DNA from: Xylogone sp. PMI_703
Taxonomy: Eukaryota; Ascomycota; Leotiomycetes
Direction: 5' to 3'
Length of the DNA: 64,000 nucleotides
NCBI GenBank assembly: GCA_021399445.1
Contig: JAJTUQ010000004.1
Coordinates: 372,001 to 436,000 of the forward strand
A program made the position numbers and the translations under genes. Below the pieces are notes generated by a model. That model saw only the letters and a list, made by a program, of their open reading frames with translations, did not search any database and was not told the DNA's origin. Positions 23,847 through 35,550 of this stretch are shown here, piece by piece. Positions within the stretch are counted from its first letter, which is position 1. Each line of letters starts with the position of its first letter.

Positions 23847-24440
23847 TTAAACGAAGACACGCTTGACGCTGACACCCTGGCAGGTTGGGTTGGTTGGGGT
23901 GCCGAGACCAGCTTGCCATGCAAGGGTGGTGTATTTGTATCCAACAAAGGTCTGGCAGATTTGCCACATGTAGAATGGGCCGGATGTGGTCTGGCCAGTT
24001 CCGTTGTCAATGGCTGCTGGGATGTTCAATCTGTCGCTGCCGTCGAAAGCGACATAGGTAGCAGAGTCGACTCCTGGCTCGAAGAGAGGGACAGCAATGT
24101 TGCTGGCAGGGTTGAAGGTGAGGCCGAATGCCGATGGTGCAAGTTGGCCGGAGACAGGGAGGCTGTAGATCAAGAGACCAGCAGAGGTACCTCCATTGTC
24201 AGGAAGAGGTGCAGAAGCACTGGTGTTGAAGGTGTATGTGGGAGCGTTTGTCTTGTCGAATGTATTGCCCAAGCAAAGAGCCTCGATGGCAGCACCCTCG
24301 TGGCAAGGAGAGAGGGCCTTGTTGTTGTAATCAGCGTTGATAGAGCTGACCACTAGAGCAAAAGGAGCAGATGCGGTGTCGTACTGCGCAAGGGCAGAGG
24401 CGGAGAGGGCCAAAAGGCTGGTAGCAACTGAGGCACGCAT
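23847..24440 (-). CDS. Small secreted protein, DUF7907-like
   Basis: A single exon encodes 197 aa. The first 18 residues form a clear signal peptide ending ASALA-Q. The mature part begins FALVVSSINADYNNKAL and SPCHEGAAIEALC, a pattern I associate with fungal secreted proteins annotated with DUF7907. It carries four cysteines, which could form two disulfides, and ends with a short basic tail (VKRVFV). A TATA-like element lies at 24561-24568, about 120 nt upstream. The sequence is GC-richer than its flanks, as in a highly expressed gene. The likely location is the cell surface or outside the cell. The function is unknown. Confidence 0.8.
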   Translation of the reverse strand: MRASVATSLLALSASALAQYDTASAPFALVVSSINADYNNKALSPCHEGAAIEALCLGNTFDKTNAPTYTFNTSASAPLPDNGGTSAGLLIYSLPVSGQLAPSAFGLTFNPASNIAVPLFEPGVDSATYVAFDGSDRLNIPAAIDNGTGQTTSGPFYMWQICQTFVGYKYTTLAWQAGLGTPTNPTCQGVSVKRVFV

Positions 24441-26862
24441 TTTGATGGATTGGGTTTGGAGGTTTGGTGTTTGTTGAGGAAGATTGGTGTAGAGAGTTCT
24501 AGTGAAGCTGATACTGATCGAGGTTGTCTGATGGGAGTATTTCCAGGAACGCAGACCTTCCTTATATACAAATTTCCCAAAGTGAGAAGGATGCGGTAAA
24601 CAAAAGCCGTTTAGCCAGCGCCCTATGCCGGACCCTCAGTCGCATCTCTGGAGCCTACCCAATTCGTCGCTGTGATGAGTATTCCCGCAGAACCCGGCAT
24701 GACGTCCGCTTTCCAGCTGTGTGAGATCCCTGTCGTTCTCGTATTCCAGTAGCTGTTTGTCACTAGCCGGTGAAATTAATCAAGCACCGTGGTCACCGAC
24801 AGAAGATCACCAGACAGGGACTCAGGGCATGCTGCACGCAGCCAATCCGTTGGCATTAGACGGTGTTAGGAACGTCGTATTCCACATCGCTGACTGGAGG
24901 ACACGATTGAGAACTATTGTGAACACGAGAGATGATCGGATGCCAAATCCACCTGCTTTAGCGGTTGTGTAAGGGCGGTGCACGATGATCTGGCGGCGTA
25001 GCCGGCATGGGGCTGATCTACATAGCCAAATGCCGATTCTGGGGATTCAGCCACGTCCGAGATTAGATGTTATGCTTATATCTTTCTCTAACATCGCCAA
25101 GGAGAACTAGTACCAATACGCCGATAGATACTACACTGGAATGGGACTCGATAGGGTTGCCGCATTCGTATCCTATTCCGAGTCTAGTATGTATGCGCGT
25201 AGAGAAGGCAGGGTCTTAGGATACCACTACCCGTGAACTAGGGGAACAGCGTATCAGTGCTGTCTCTTCGCCTGCCATGGCGATTCCATCGGAAAGATAC
25301 CGTGTATGGTAAGTGAGTTCAGATGAACCAAAGCGCATGTAATCGGATAGGAATATATTTCATGCACAATGTTACATAAAATACATAAACGGACATTCGA
25401 CCACGGCTTGACAGGCTAGTATAGTACTCAACGTATTCCCCTTTGTCAAAGTAGCCGGTACTACCGGGGGTCGTGGCCAGCAACATCCCTTAGTCTGGCA
25501 AAGAAAGGGCCTAGGAGTTCCCGCTTAATCAATCTACCGAATGGACTTACTACACATATTCAAGCCCGCTGCATCTATGGAGAAACTAGTATCTAAAGAC
25601 TATACTTACAAGTGATTCATAAGGCATTACTGTCGTTGTACGCATTATAGGTTGCGCGTTTGGTATTATATCTCCTGCTATGGAATACTGTGTCTGCCCG
25701 TATATGATTAGGAATCTCGGCCATAGCGTGGGTAAAGGAGACGTTGAGGTGCTTCCATTAGATTAGGTGCCATAGACCCTTCAAACAGTCATTACTTATT
25801 GATCAGCTCATATACGAAGAAATCTCGTTGTAGCGTCTGGTGGTGTCCTACTGCAGCTTCTCCTTTATACGGTGAGTAGGCTTGCTGCTCTTGCTCAGGC
25901 GGTAACCACCCTTGGCTCAGCTGGCTGCTAGTTACTTCTTCGCATGATCTCCACTCAGGATTTTCGGATCAAAGTCAAAAATTGTCTGTTGTTATTCGGA
26001 AGGCAAGCATTAACTAGTTGTGCAGCTAGGACTGTTACTCAAACTATGGTATGAGTAAAATATTGCAAGAGGATAAAATCTGGATATCCGACTCTAGAAA
26101 GTAAAGTATAAATTGGTTATATGTCATAATATCTTTCTTTGGTAACTTATAAGTACATGGCAGTTAGAATTAACAACGCGTTTCCTTGATACCTTACTTA
26201 CTCTGTTAGTACAAGTGCTAACCTCTCCACTCTGTTCCTCAGCCTACCAATAACAAATAATTAGTTAATAGATTGCTTTAGCCAAACCATTCTTGCTTCA
26301 CGTTCCTCAATGATATAACATCGATTGGTTAACTAGCTAGTTATTCAAGAAAGGTAAGAACTTATAGAAATATCGCTGTAATATTTGTAGTAATATCCAT
26401 ACAAACTCTATTGTAGCTCCGAGATACAGGTTGGATACAAGTTGCTCACTGGCCGACAGGTTTTAATATAAATTTAGTATAGTTTGAATGTATTTAACGT
26501 AACATAATAAAATTTCACTTTTCATTATGTATTAGAAGGCATTATAAATCTCTCTGATATAGCATCTAAAATGAAATCGGACTATAAAATTCAATGCAAG
26601 ATAACGATCTAGTTCAGCATCCATAGTGTTACTGCATAATTACTCATAGCTGGTCCGACAAAGGTCTATTAATATTGAGAGCATCGAGATATCAATATAA
26701 GATATACTAGAATCTAGTCGACAAAGATGAAACTCCATCGAAAGTAAAGGATAGAACGCCCTGATGGTAATTATGGTATCTCTAGAATCTATAGTTTGTA
26801 GGAAAAGCGAGGAGGTTGATCACTACCGCAAGTCTTTTGTTATGGCTTTGGAGAGCGATATC
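24441..26862. other. 2.4-kb region without a recognisable gene
   Basis: The first 150 bases are the promoter of the secreted-protein gene, with TATATAAG (minus strand) at 24561-24568. The rest has no open frame with family features. From about 26050 it becomes strongly AT-rich. It could be an eroded transposon or the decayed C-terminal repeat region of the NLR gene that ends at 26863, but no repeat or protein remnant was identified. Confidence 0.4.
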
Positions 26863-29800
26863 CTAAAACTGGTTTTCATCTATTTTACTCGTATTTGAGA
26901 TTTCGGGCTTCTCTAGAAAGCCTTGAAGCCAATCCCGAGGTATCTCAGGATCATGATTTTCGAGCTCTGTGAGATTAATGCTAAATCTCCTTGCAATCTC
27001 TAAGCAGTTATTGACAAACGGTTCTACAGAGTTTGGTGTATTTTTATGGTGGTAGGCTATGGCCAATATGAGGCGAAGCCATCGCAACCTGCCTACGTGC
27101 TCGCACTCTTGCCGGATGCACTCTAGCCATATGGGATGGATACGCATTCGAGATCCAACAGTTGGGCCAAGCCCTACAGAGGCATTGTCTAATGCAGTCA
27201 ACCAGGAGCCCCGTTTGTAGGGTGATGCAACAAAGACTGATGTCTCCCGGCATTGAAAGAAGTCTTTGGTAGATTCTGCGATCCAACACATATCCAGGCG
27301 GAAGAAGTCGCTGGCATTCAGATCTGATGTTGACGAGGTTAAAAAGGAAATAGCGCTCAGAAGTGTTTTCGTATCTTCGGCCTGTTCCTTCGGTAGGCGG
27401 CTAAGTGAAGTACGATACGATGACATGATAGAAAACCCAAAATATCTTGGGACGTGTTCAAGAAACTCCCTTCTGTTTTTCCAATCTTGGGAGTTGATGA
27501 GATTCAAGAAATCACGAACCGGGTGGTCTGACGACGTAGAGAGCTGCTGAATGAATGAAGCAGTACAGATTGTGGATAATGGATGCCCGTGAACGATATT
27601 TGCAATTTCTTCTAGTTCTGGTTGTGATGGTCTCAGGCCCGAGGTTTTTCGTAGTTCACGCCAAAGCAGGTCCTTAATCTCCGCTCTATGCATTGGTGCG
27701 AGTCTTATTTCTTCAGTCGCCAAGTTGGACCATTTTGAAAGGCTAGGATCTCTGGTGGAGATCAGCACCGTCTTCGCGTCCCTTGGGAGTGCTTCCAAGG
27801 CTGAAGGATCGCCCTCATATTCAGCGAGACCATCCATGTCATCTAAAAAGACGATGGCTTCTTCATTCTTCTCGATCCCTAGCCATTCTTTGAATGCTTC
27901 TATTCTTGCAGTCTTTCCGTAATTTCTCCAAATATCCGGGAGGAGATGATATTCGTATCGGCCAACGAGAGTGTCATGGCCAATGCATTCTGCCATCTCA
28001 TAAAAGATATTGTCAAGTTCTTCCATATTTCTTGCCCGTATAAAAAAGATACTCCGTTCATTCCGAAGATCGAGCGCAGCTTGCAGAAGCATCTCCGTTT
28101 TACTGTTCCACTATTAGTGGATGGGAGAGAAGTTAGCTGAACAACTTACCCTATTCCACCCATACCCGTAAGAAAAATTCTCTTAGTCGTTTCCACTTTC
28201 TGCAGAACATTACGAAGAAGCTCATTACGTCCAAGCATGCTGCTCGCTGATGGCAAGCCTTTTCCCAAGTACCACTTACGCGTTGAGGGTAGAGGGTAAC
28301 TTGGTGCTGTTAAAAGTGGCTGGCCACTGAAGTGCAGCTACTTCTGAGTTAGTGACTACATTCGGTATCATAATTTATACATCACAGCCAGGAATATCCA
28401 TAACGACACGCTTGGAAGAATAAGGGTACTTATTCATAACTGGTGTTGCACACTAGCCTTTAAGCAACTAAACCTCGCAGACATGTTTGCGGAGAAGAAT
28501 CTTTTGACTGACTGTACTTAGGCACTTACATTCGCTGGCCCAGGCTGCGGTGTGAGAGTAGTCAATGGGGGACTGATTGGTGTGGTCGCTACCAGCTGAC
28601 CTGCTGAAGCGGTTATAGAAGATTGAAGAAGCTTTGAGCGAAGAGTTTTCAATCGGTCTCGGACCTGTATGTACATATCGCTGCGGAAATCAAATTTGCA
28701 TATCGTGTGGTGATCGGTACCTTGAAGCTTAACTGCTTGCGTCAACCAAAAGCCGGCAGATCCTTCTGGCACAATCTACAGCAGTAAGTTACGCACAAAG
28801 ATTATGATTATGAGTACCTAGTATTACTCACCTCGCGCTGCCTTCCAGCTACTACGGTTGTCAGTTGTTCAGCAAAACAGAACATGGGGACCGATTCTCC
28901 AGTCTCGGCAAACTTTTGGAAGGCCTCTATATCGTCTTCATATCTAGCGGGAAAGATGCGAAGGTCCTTGATGAAATTCTCTTTTACACCAACATACTTA
29001 CCCATGGCAACAAAAATACTCTCGACATTCGCCTGGGGAGAACCGTGATGAGGCGTCGCGAGGAACAGAAATCCGCACTGACTGGCTTTCAAGTTCCGGA
29101 CAGAGCGGGGAAGGTTGATGAGACGAACCATAGCGGACCGAGCCACCAGACCGCCCATTGAATGGCATATAAACACTAGTGGGCGAGAACGCTCCCGCTC
29201 AGAATTCCTATGAATAGACAATAGATCAACAAGAGTCTTGGAAAAGTCCTCAAACCGGTCGTTGATTCCGCGCTTGTCCACCAATGTGGAGTTGTAGCCA
29301 AAAGTCATGATGCGGCTATTTTGAAAAGGCTCGTCGTGCGGTAAGATATCCCGCAGCCACATTTTGGCGTTTGCCATCCATGTATCGAATGCATTACCAT
29401 TCAGACCATGGACTGCGCATATACTTGTGCCTTTGTTAGTAAAGTCGTGCCCAAAATCTACGTCACTTGCTCCATACGGCTGGCCGTGAAAGAGCCACAG
29501 GGTGCATCTACTTACTCGATGTCTATTGAGTCAAGATCTGTCGGCGTATGTAAAACCGTTAAACCCTCAAACCTGTCATCGCACCATTCCCAAATTTGGC
29601 CGGGCTGGCATCGTTTTGCCTTGTGTTTGGCGTCTGCGCTGCCATACGTGACAGTGGCAACCTTAGATTCGCCTTGTTGTGCAATAGACAACAGCACCTA
29701 TGAATGTTAGTATTGGAAGCCAAGAAGCGTTCATCGTCAAAGTGGTAGATCATGGACGGTATAGGAGAATTCCTACTGAATCAGCGGCTTTGAGTTTTCC

Positions 29801-29899
29801 AATTGCCTTCACAATAGGCTCAAGCAGCTCCCTGTCGGCGTCATTCTGAAGCCCACGAAGTCTAACACTCCGGTCGCTCTTTCTTAGCGACGAAGACAT
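26863..29899 (-). CDS. NLR-like protein: lipase-type alpha/beta hydrolase plus NB-ARC
   Basis: Six exons: 29899-29777, 29697-29516, 29465-28832, 28775-28530, 28319-28150 and 28102-26863. They total 2595 nt and give 864 aa. Residues about 105-340 form an alpha/beta hydrolase (AVHGLNGN, then nucleophile elbow ICHSMGG near residue 203, then FLATPHHGS), matching the SesB-like effector domain of fungal NLRs. A linker leads to the nucleotide-binding domain: P-loop GMGGIGKT (447-454), Walker-B-like IVFLDDMDG, the STRDPS sensor and an HGHPLS motif. Fungal STAND proteins of this kind detect non-self and act in incompatibility or defence. The protein ends without visible TPR, WD40 or ankyrin repeats, which is unusual. 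The intron between exons 3 and 4 is 56 nt. Confidence 0.88.
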
Positions 29900-30896
29900 G
29901 TGGATCTACAAACTTCAAGACACCTTTGCGAAAGCAAAATTCGAGGGTTAGAAGATCAAAGAAAACCTGCTCTCATTACTTCCATGCTGGAATTTCGGTC
30001 GGCTGTGTACCCCAGCAATTGTACATAAACGGCTACCTTAACCAACGGCCTTCACAGCCTCGTTGGTTTGTCAAAACATGCAATCACATACCCTAGGAAC
30101 TGACATGGATAACAATCTGGAACTGCAGGCCTGTAGCCTACTCAACCGAATGAGCTCAGCCACAAGTGCTGCCACTGAATACAACGTACAGGTGAATAGT
30201 AACGTACTACCTGAAGGGTTGCCTACCAAGGGGCCATTTCGTGTCAACTGAAGAGACCTTTCCTTGTTCTACTTGCCGGTAGCAGCCCCCAGGAGGGGAC
30301 TCTGAGACATGCGGCCTGTTGAATCTGCCAACCCTATGGTGCACCTTTGTTATGCCAGCATATGCAGTCCTCCCCTGTCTTCCCTTGCGAGCCTTGCTAC
30401 AGTACTGCAACCCCGCCTTCCCTCGCGGAACAATAGTCGTATGCACAAGTTTGATAGGGAAGTATACAGCATGGGAATCGGGATATAATTTTCCCAGTAA
30501 AGTAAGAGTGTCTGAAGATGAGCAGTAACTATTCAAAAGCTTGGCGGTTCATTAAAAGAGTGAGGCTTCAAGTTCAAGACATGATAGGTGGCTAGTTACA
30601 AGTAGCGCTTCCGCTTCGGCAATGTTTTTGCGCCGGTCCTTGAGCTTATCAACACAACCAGACAACTTACATCTTTCGTTGATGTAAGGATGTTCAGTGA
30701 ATCATGAGCCTCAAGACGTAGCCACACTGGGATCCAGTTCCGTGCTGGGGCTGTCCAGAGGATGGACTTGCCGGCAGCCTCACCACTTCGCGAGGCTGCG
30801 TCTTCTGTGTATGCATAATTGAATAGCGGCGTTGCATAAGTTCATTTATGATGATGCTAACAAGCTACTTGTAGTGACTTGCAAAGCTTCTCTTCA
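29900..30896. promoter_or_regulatory. Divergent promoter region between the NLR and the HSPA12-fusion gene
   Basis: About 1 kb separates the two divergent ATGs. The minus-strand frame at 30207-30536 and plus-strand frames at 30063-30528 overlap each other and have no family features. No clear TATA or factor site was recognised. Shared regulation of the two genes is possible from position only. Confidence 0.35.
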
Positions 30897-33800
30897 ATGT
30901 CGCAAAGTGCTCGAATCTTCTGCCTCATACTGGCAGCGAGTGGCGCGGATCTTGTCCCTGCTCTAGTGTTTTGTCGACCTTTTGTCTCATCTCAAACTAT
31001 CTGGTCTTTCTCCGGCGAAATTGAAGAATGCAAAAACGAAGCCATTATCATTCAAGACCAAACCTGGAAACAGGTCTGGATGGAGCAATTAGACGGAGGA
31101 TACCGCCACTTAAGTGAATCGCCTGGTAATTCAATTATAGCTTCCTCCTCATCGCTCGGTATCACTGGCCAGAAATGGGAGACCTCATTTTGGCTTGAAG
31201 ATACAAGTGGCGTTGCTGAATCGATTAATAGAAATTTAGTCACAATGGAGTCCTTAAACGGTTTTTGGAATTTCAAGTTGGTCGGCGGCACTGATGTATG
31301 GCAGCAGCAAATATTTTCTAAAGAGGAGTTAATGCAAGGTGCCATTGATCTTGCTAGAATGCTGGTGCTAAGTCTAGCTACACCATATCTGGATGCACTG
31401 TGGGAGGTTATTTCTCTTCAATGTAGAAGCCTCTTCCATACACTGCTGTTGCCAATACTCTCTTCTAGCGGAATGTTCAAAGATGCTCTCTTAAATTTTC
31501 GCATGTATGTAGCAATTGATCATTAACAAGCTAATGGTAAATTATCACATTGCTGACAGAAGATTATACAATCACTAGGACAGCCAGAGATTTACATTTT
31601 CTTGCTCTACACGTAATTCACCATGGATACGACTTGTCTTCAATACGCCTAGACACTTTTTGTATAGCTCCGAGTCGCGATGCATACCTCTATCTTCTAA
31701 TAGCTCAGAGCGAGATATGCGAATATATTTTGCATGATCCGTCCGATGTTACACTTGATAATGTTATGGAGACTGCTTCGCTCTGTTCAGAAGATGGCTA
31801 TTTATCTTCAGTCTTTGGACTCACCCTCTCCGCAATATCATCTCAAGCTGTGACTATGATCTCTCGATCGAGATATCTAGAAGTAATTCAATGGTGGAAA
31901 TCTCAGCACACGTCTTCAGCGACGACATTTTCTAGAATATCCAGAATTCTTGTAGAACCCGAAACATATCAAGAGCTTCTATATGACGGGTTTCCAATCA
32001 TTGATACCGTAGGGGCTCTTGGTGTTGCCATGAGCCGGCTACAGAAATATATATTTGCTAAGGTATTTCTCGGCATGGCGGTCAAGGAATATCTTCAGCT
32101 CGCGGAGCAGAAGTCATGGTCACCTCCTGCTGCATTTGGATATCTTTCTGCAGAGCTCGTCAACAGCTATAATTCACTGAACCTGGAAGCGGAGGCTGAA
32201 CGATACTGCAGAAGGTTTCTGCGTTATTATGAGAGGAACTCTGGGAATACTAGGAGTATCTGCGAAGTCTGGTTGAAAACCGCGCTTGCAGACTCACTGA
32301 TTGGTCTAGCCCAGTTGACAACTTACAATGAGGCTCATGACATCCTTACAAAGCTGCTTGATACATATAAATCCTCAAAAAAATGGGCAGTCGCACCATA
32401 CACTGTTGCAGTTTTAACAATGAGACTGAACAAAGTGAAACGAAGGCTGGATTTGATCACAATGGACTCTTTTGCAGGCCAAAATACAATATCTGGTGTT
32501 GCTAATTTATTTCCAGAATTAGAAACGAAAGTGAAATTGGAGTACCTGGACGAACTAGGAGCAACCATCACGCAGACTCTACAGCATAGTCCAGATGAAA
32601 TGTCGACGTTAGCATACCATGCTCTCTATGAGTCACTACGGTCCATAAATGAAGATACTTCATTAAGGGAAAACTGGCGTTTTAAACTTCTAGTAGATAG
32701 AATCGCCCCGAAGCCAGACGAACTTACTCTCAAGACCCCGACGATTAATCGGAGAATAACTACGCTTCAGGATATCCCAGTTGATGAGCAAGCAGAGGAA
32801 TATAGTCCTAGCCTCGCTATTAGTAAACCCGAACCACAACCGGTAGAGAATGCTGCACCTGAACCAGGAAGAGCGCAAAGTAACGGTGAGTACTTCTTAA
32901 TTCACCCTATGCAACGTGATTTTTCTGTTTAATATCGTCAAAGCAGAACCTAGACTGAAAAGGCTTATTTCATCATCTTTTTCTTTTTTTGATTCTGTAG
33001 TTCCGCAGGAATGATTATAATGACTGATGTCAGATTCAGAGGTGTCTCCTATAGAGCCCTCATTAGAAATTATTGTCGGGATAGATATGGGTGTGACATC
33101 CACAGGTACGTCCCTCTCTAACCTTGCCCTGAATATTTGGAGCCTGATGCTCTCTAAAGGAGTCGCAATTTGTGCACATAATTCCACCACAATTTTTGGG
33201 CCTAGCATTATCCAGGAGTGGCCTGGAGTTCCCGAAGGAGAAATTGTAAACAGAGTGCCTACACAAATTGCCTATGACGCTCGGATCCGCACTGGAATTC
33301 ATTCCTGGGGCTTTGAGTGTCCGAAGCCAGAGCAAATTGATCATGGAATCACCGTAGTGGACAACTTCAAGCACTGGTTAGACAGCCGTATGTTATTGGA
33401 GAACTTCCAGAACAAGCCCGATGATGCACCTAGCCTCGAGGATGTAAAAATTTGGTATATAGACTTTCTCACAGCCTTGCACAATCATATCAAACAGTAC
33501 ATCAAAAGCAAATGGAACGTGGACTTCAACGAAACGAAGATTCAGTATAGTTTCAGCATTCCAGTTTCATGGGCACATGATCTTAAAATAGCCTTGGCTT
33601 TTAAAGAAGTTATATCTAGGGCTGGGTTCGAGAATGCTATAATGGAATTGGCGGAAAGTGAAGCTGTAGTTATTTTCGCCGCTAGGGAATACGGCATCAC
33701 ATTCAGTGTAAGTTTTCTAAGTGATCTAAGATATTGTTTAGGCTAATATAATGGTAATACAGAGGGACGATGTGTTTATTGTTTGTGACGCAGGAGAGGT

Positions 33801-35214
33801 AACTACGGTAAGATCCCTAAATTTTCCAATTCCTATCCAATCAACTAATACACACAGGATGTTTGCGTGCTTCGGGTTGGGAATATGGCTGGTAATAGTT
33901 TTAAGCTCGACAATGTCATAGAGCCACGAGGTCTGTTCCTTTTGCTCTTCTATCCCGGTGAGTTTCATACTGACTCTCTTGTACCAGCAATTCATAACGG
34001 CTCCATCAATATCGATAAAACCTTTGAAGAAAGAGCCGAAAGATTCTTACGAGATGTCATGGAGGGAGATCCGGAGCTGTTGAAACGAATTGCTCATGAA
34101 ATAAGGCAAACTAAGTTTCAAGATGTCAAAACTGCGCTTGGGACGCCAATGTCCGTCCCGGTCTGGACGTTCAGAGTTCCAAATACCAACAAAGAAATAG
34201 TTTTCTCTGAGTAAGTCTACAAATTATGGCACCCTATCCCCTGGAATGGGATTAACATACTATTAGGAATGAACTCGAAACAATATATGATCAACAAATT
34301 CAAAAGATTTTTGAACTCATTGATAGTCAAATGGCGTATCTTAAAGGGGTAATGCCTGGTACACGTTCTGTAAGGCAATCATAGATATCTACTTTGAGCT
34401 CCAAGTCCTAATGATAATAATCTAGGCCCGTCTCGTTTTGGCAGGGGATCTTTGTTCTTCTAAATATGTGCAGACCAAGATACGTGATCATTACGACCTT
34501 GAGGTGTTGAGCACTGAGGAGCATGATATGTATGTGTGTATTTGTGGTTACTCTCACAATGCTAACCAATTTAACAGGAAACTTGCAGTGTGTAAAGGAG
34601 TAGTAATTGATCACCTGGAACGTTTGTATGGAGACATATTCACAATATCTCCACAATTCCCGAACTTCGAAGCATCTTATGGGATCGTCTGTAATGAACT
34701 TTACAGAAAAGGGAATTTAGAAGACTTACAAAGCCGCGTCAAGAACCCTATAGATGGGAAATATTATATTGGAAATCGGATTGATTGGCTTTTCAACAGT
34801 GGGACGTTTGAAACAGGTGCTGTTGCTACGAAGAAATTTTCCCGTATAGTTCGACCAGGAACAAGTAATTCCTGGGGATTTGCCGTTGTTGAAAGCCATG
34901 CTCCACCGACAATACCACCGCCACGTTACTTTAAAGATGGTCAGGCAACGGTCATTTGCTATGTTTATTCACCGGAATCGACTCCATCCGTCGCACGAAG
35001 ATGGAGGACAGCACTTAGGAGGTTTGTGAAAATTGAATATGAGCTGACCGCAACAATAGAACAAGGCGATATAAGCTTCAAAGCGAGAGTGATAGAACAA
35101 GATGACACAGCACAATACGACTTGGAAGTGCAATGGCTAGATGAGGGGCCAGATAAAGGGGTTGTCGTGGCAGATCGCGGACCAGAGCATGGACTCATCA
35201 GAGCTGCTGAGTAG
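30897..35214 (+). CDS. Helical (TPR-like) domain fused to HSPA12/Hsp70-type ATPase
   Basis: Nine exons: 30897-31504, 31579-32885, 33034-33105, 33160-33707, 33763-33807, 33858-34210, 34267-34348, 34426-34529 and 34578-35214. They total 3756 nt, or 1251 aa. Residues 1 to about 638 are an unrecognised, largely alpha-helical region with TPR-like pairs in its middle. From about residue 640 the protein is an actin-like Hsp70-superfamily ATPase: phosphate-1 GIDMGVTSTG, SIPVSW, ELAESEAV, phosphate-2 region CDAGEVTTDV and adenosine region RLVLAGDL. Alternatively there are two genes: stop at 33012-33014 after an exon at 32944, and ATG at 33027. That leaves only 12 bp between them, so fusion through a 148-nt intron (32886-33033, in phase) is favoured. 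HSPA12-like proteins are poorly known. Confidence 0.72.
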
Positions 35215-35434
35215 AGCGTGTCTCGCTTGCAAATGCTACACGTGTAGGGTATGCATAACCAGAGCCGGAATGAGACTCGTGTTTCACTGTAAGCTACCCA
35301 ATCTCGCTCAAGTTCATCGGGGCGCCGCGTCTATACAGCTGTTAATAAAAATACGGTGTGGTGATTAATTTGGTAATTTATTGAAACAAATTCACAATAG
35401 CTTTCAACGTGACAATAAATAGGACCCTACAAAA

Positions 35435-35522
35435 TATACGTTCTAGCCCATATATTATAGATTTGCGTGTGGGCTGGCCCATTTACGAAACGAATTCACC
35501 TACGTATGGGCTAGAACATATA
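35435..35522. repeat. 88-bp foldback repeat with 18-bp inverted ends
   Basis: The left end TATACGTTCTAGCCCATA (35435-35452) pairs with the right end TATGGGCTAGAACATATA (35505-35522), 17 of 18 bases. The sequence TTCTAGCCCATA recurs in the repeat at 51222-51735, so this belongs to a dispersed family of small palindromic elements. Confidence 0.6.
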
Positions 35523-35550
35523 CAAGTATACCTACATAAAATACTGCATT

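Noticed and set aside
33012..33027. Two separate genes with a 12-bp gap
   Set aside because: The stop at 33012 and ATG at 33027 would leave no room for a promoter or terminator, and an in-phase intron joins both parts. It is kept as the alternative model, not the main call.
34530..34577. Extra 16 residues in the Hsp70-like protein
   Set aside because: The segment is open in frame but has a GTATGT donor, a GCTAACC branch site and an ACAG acceptor, and its removal gives a smoother protein. It is treated as a 48-nt intron.
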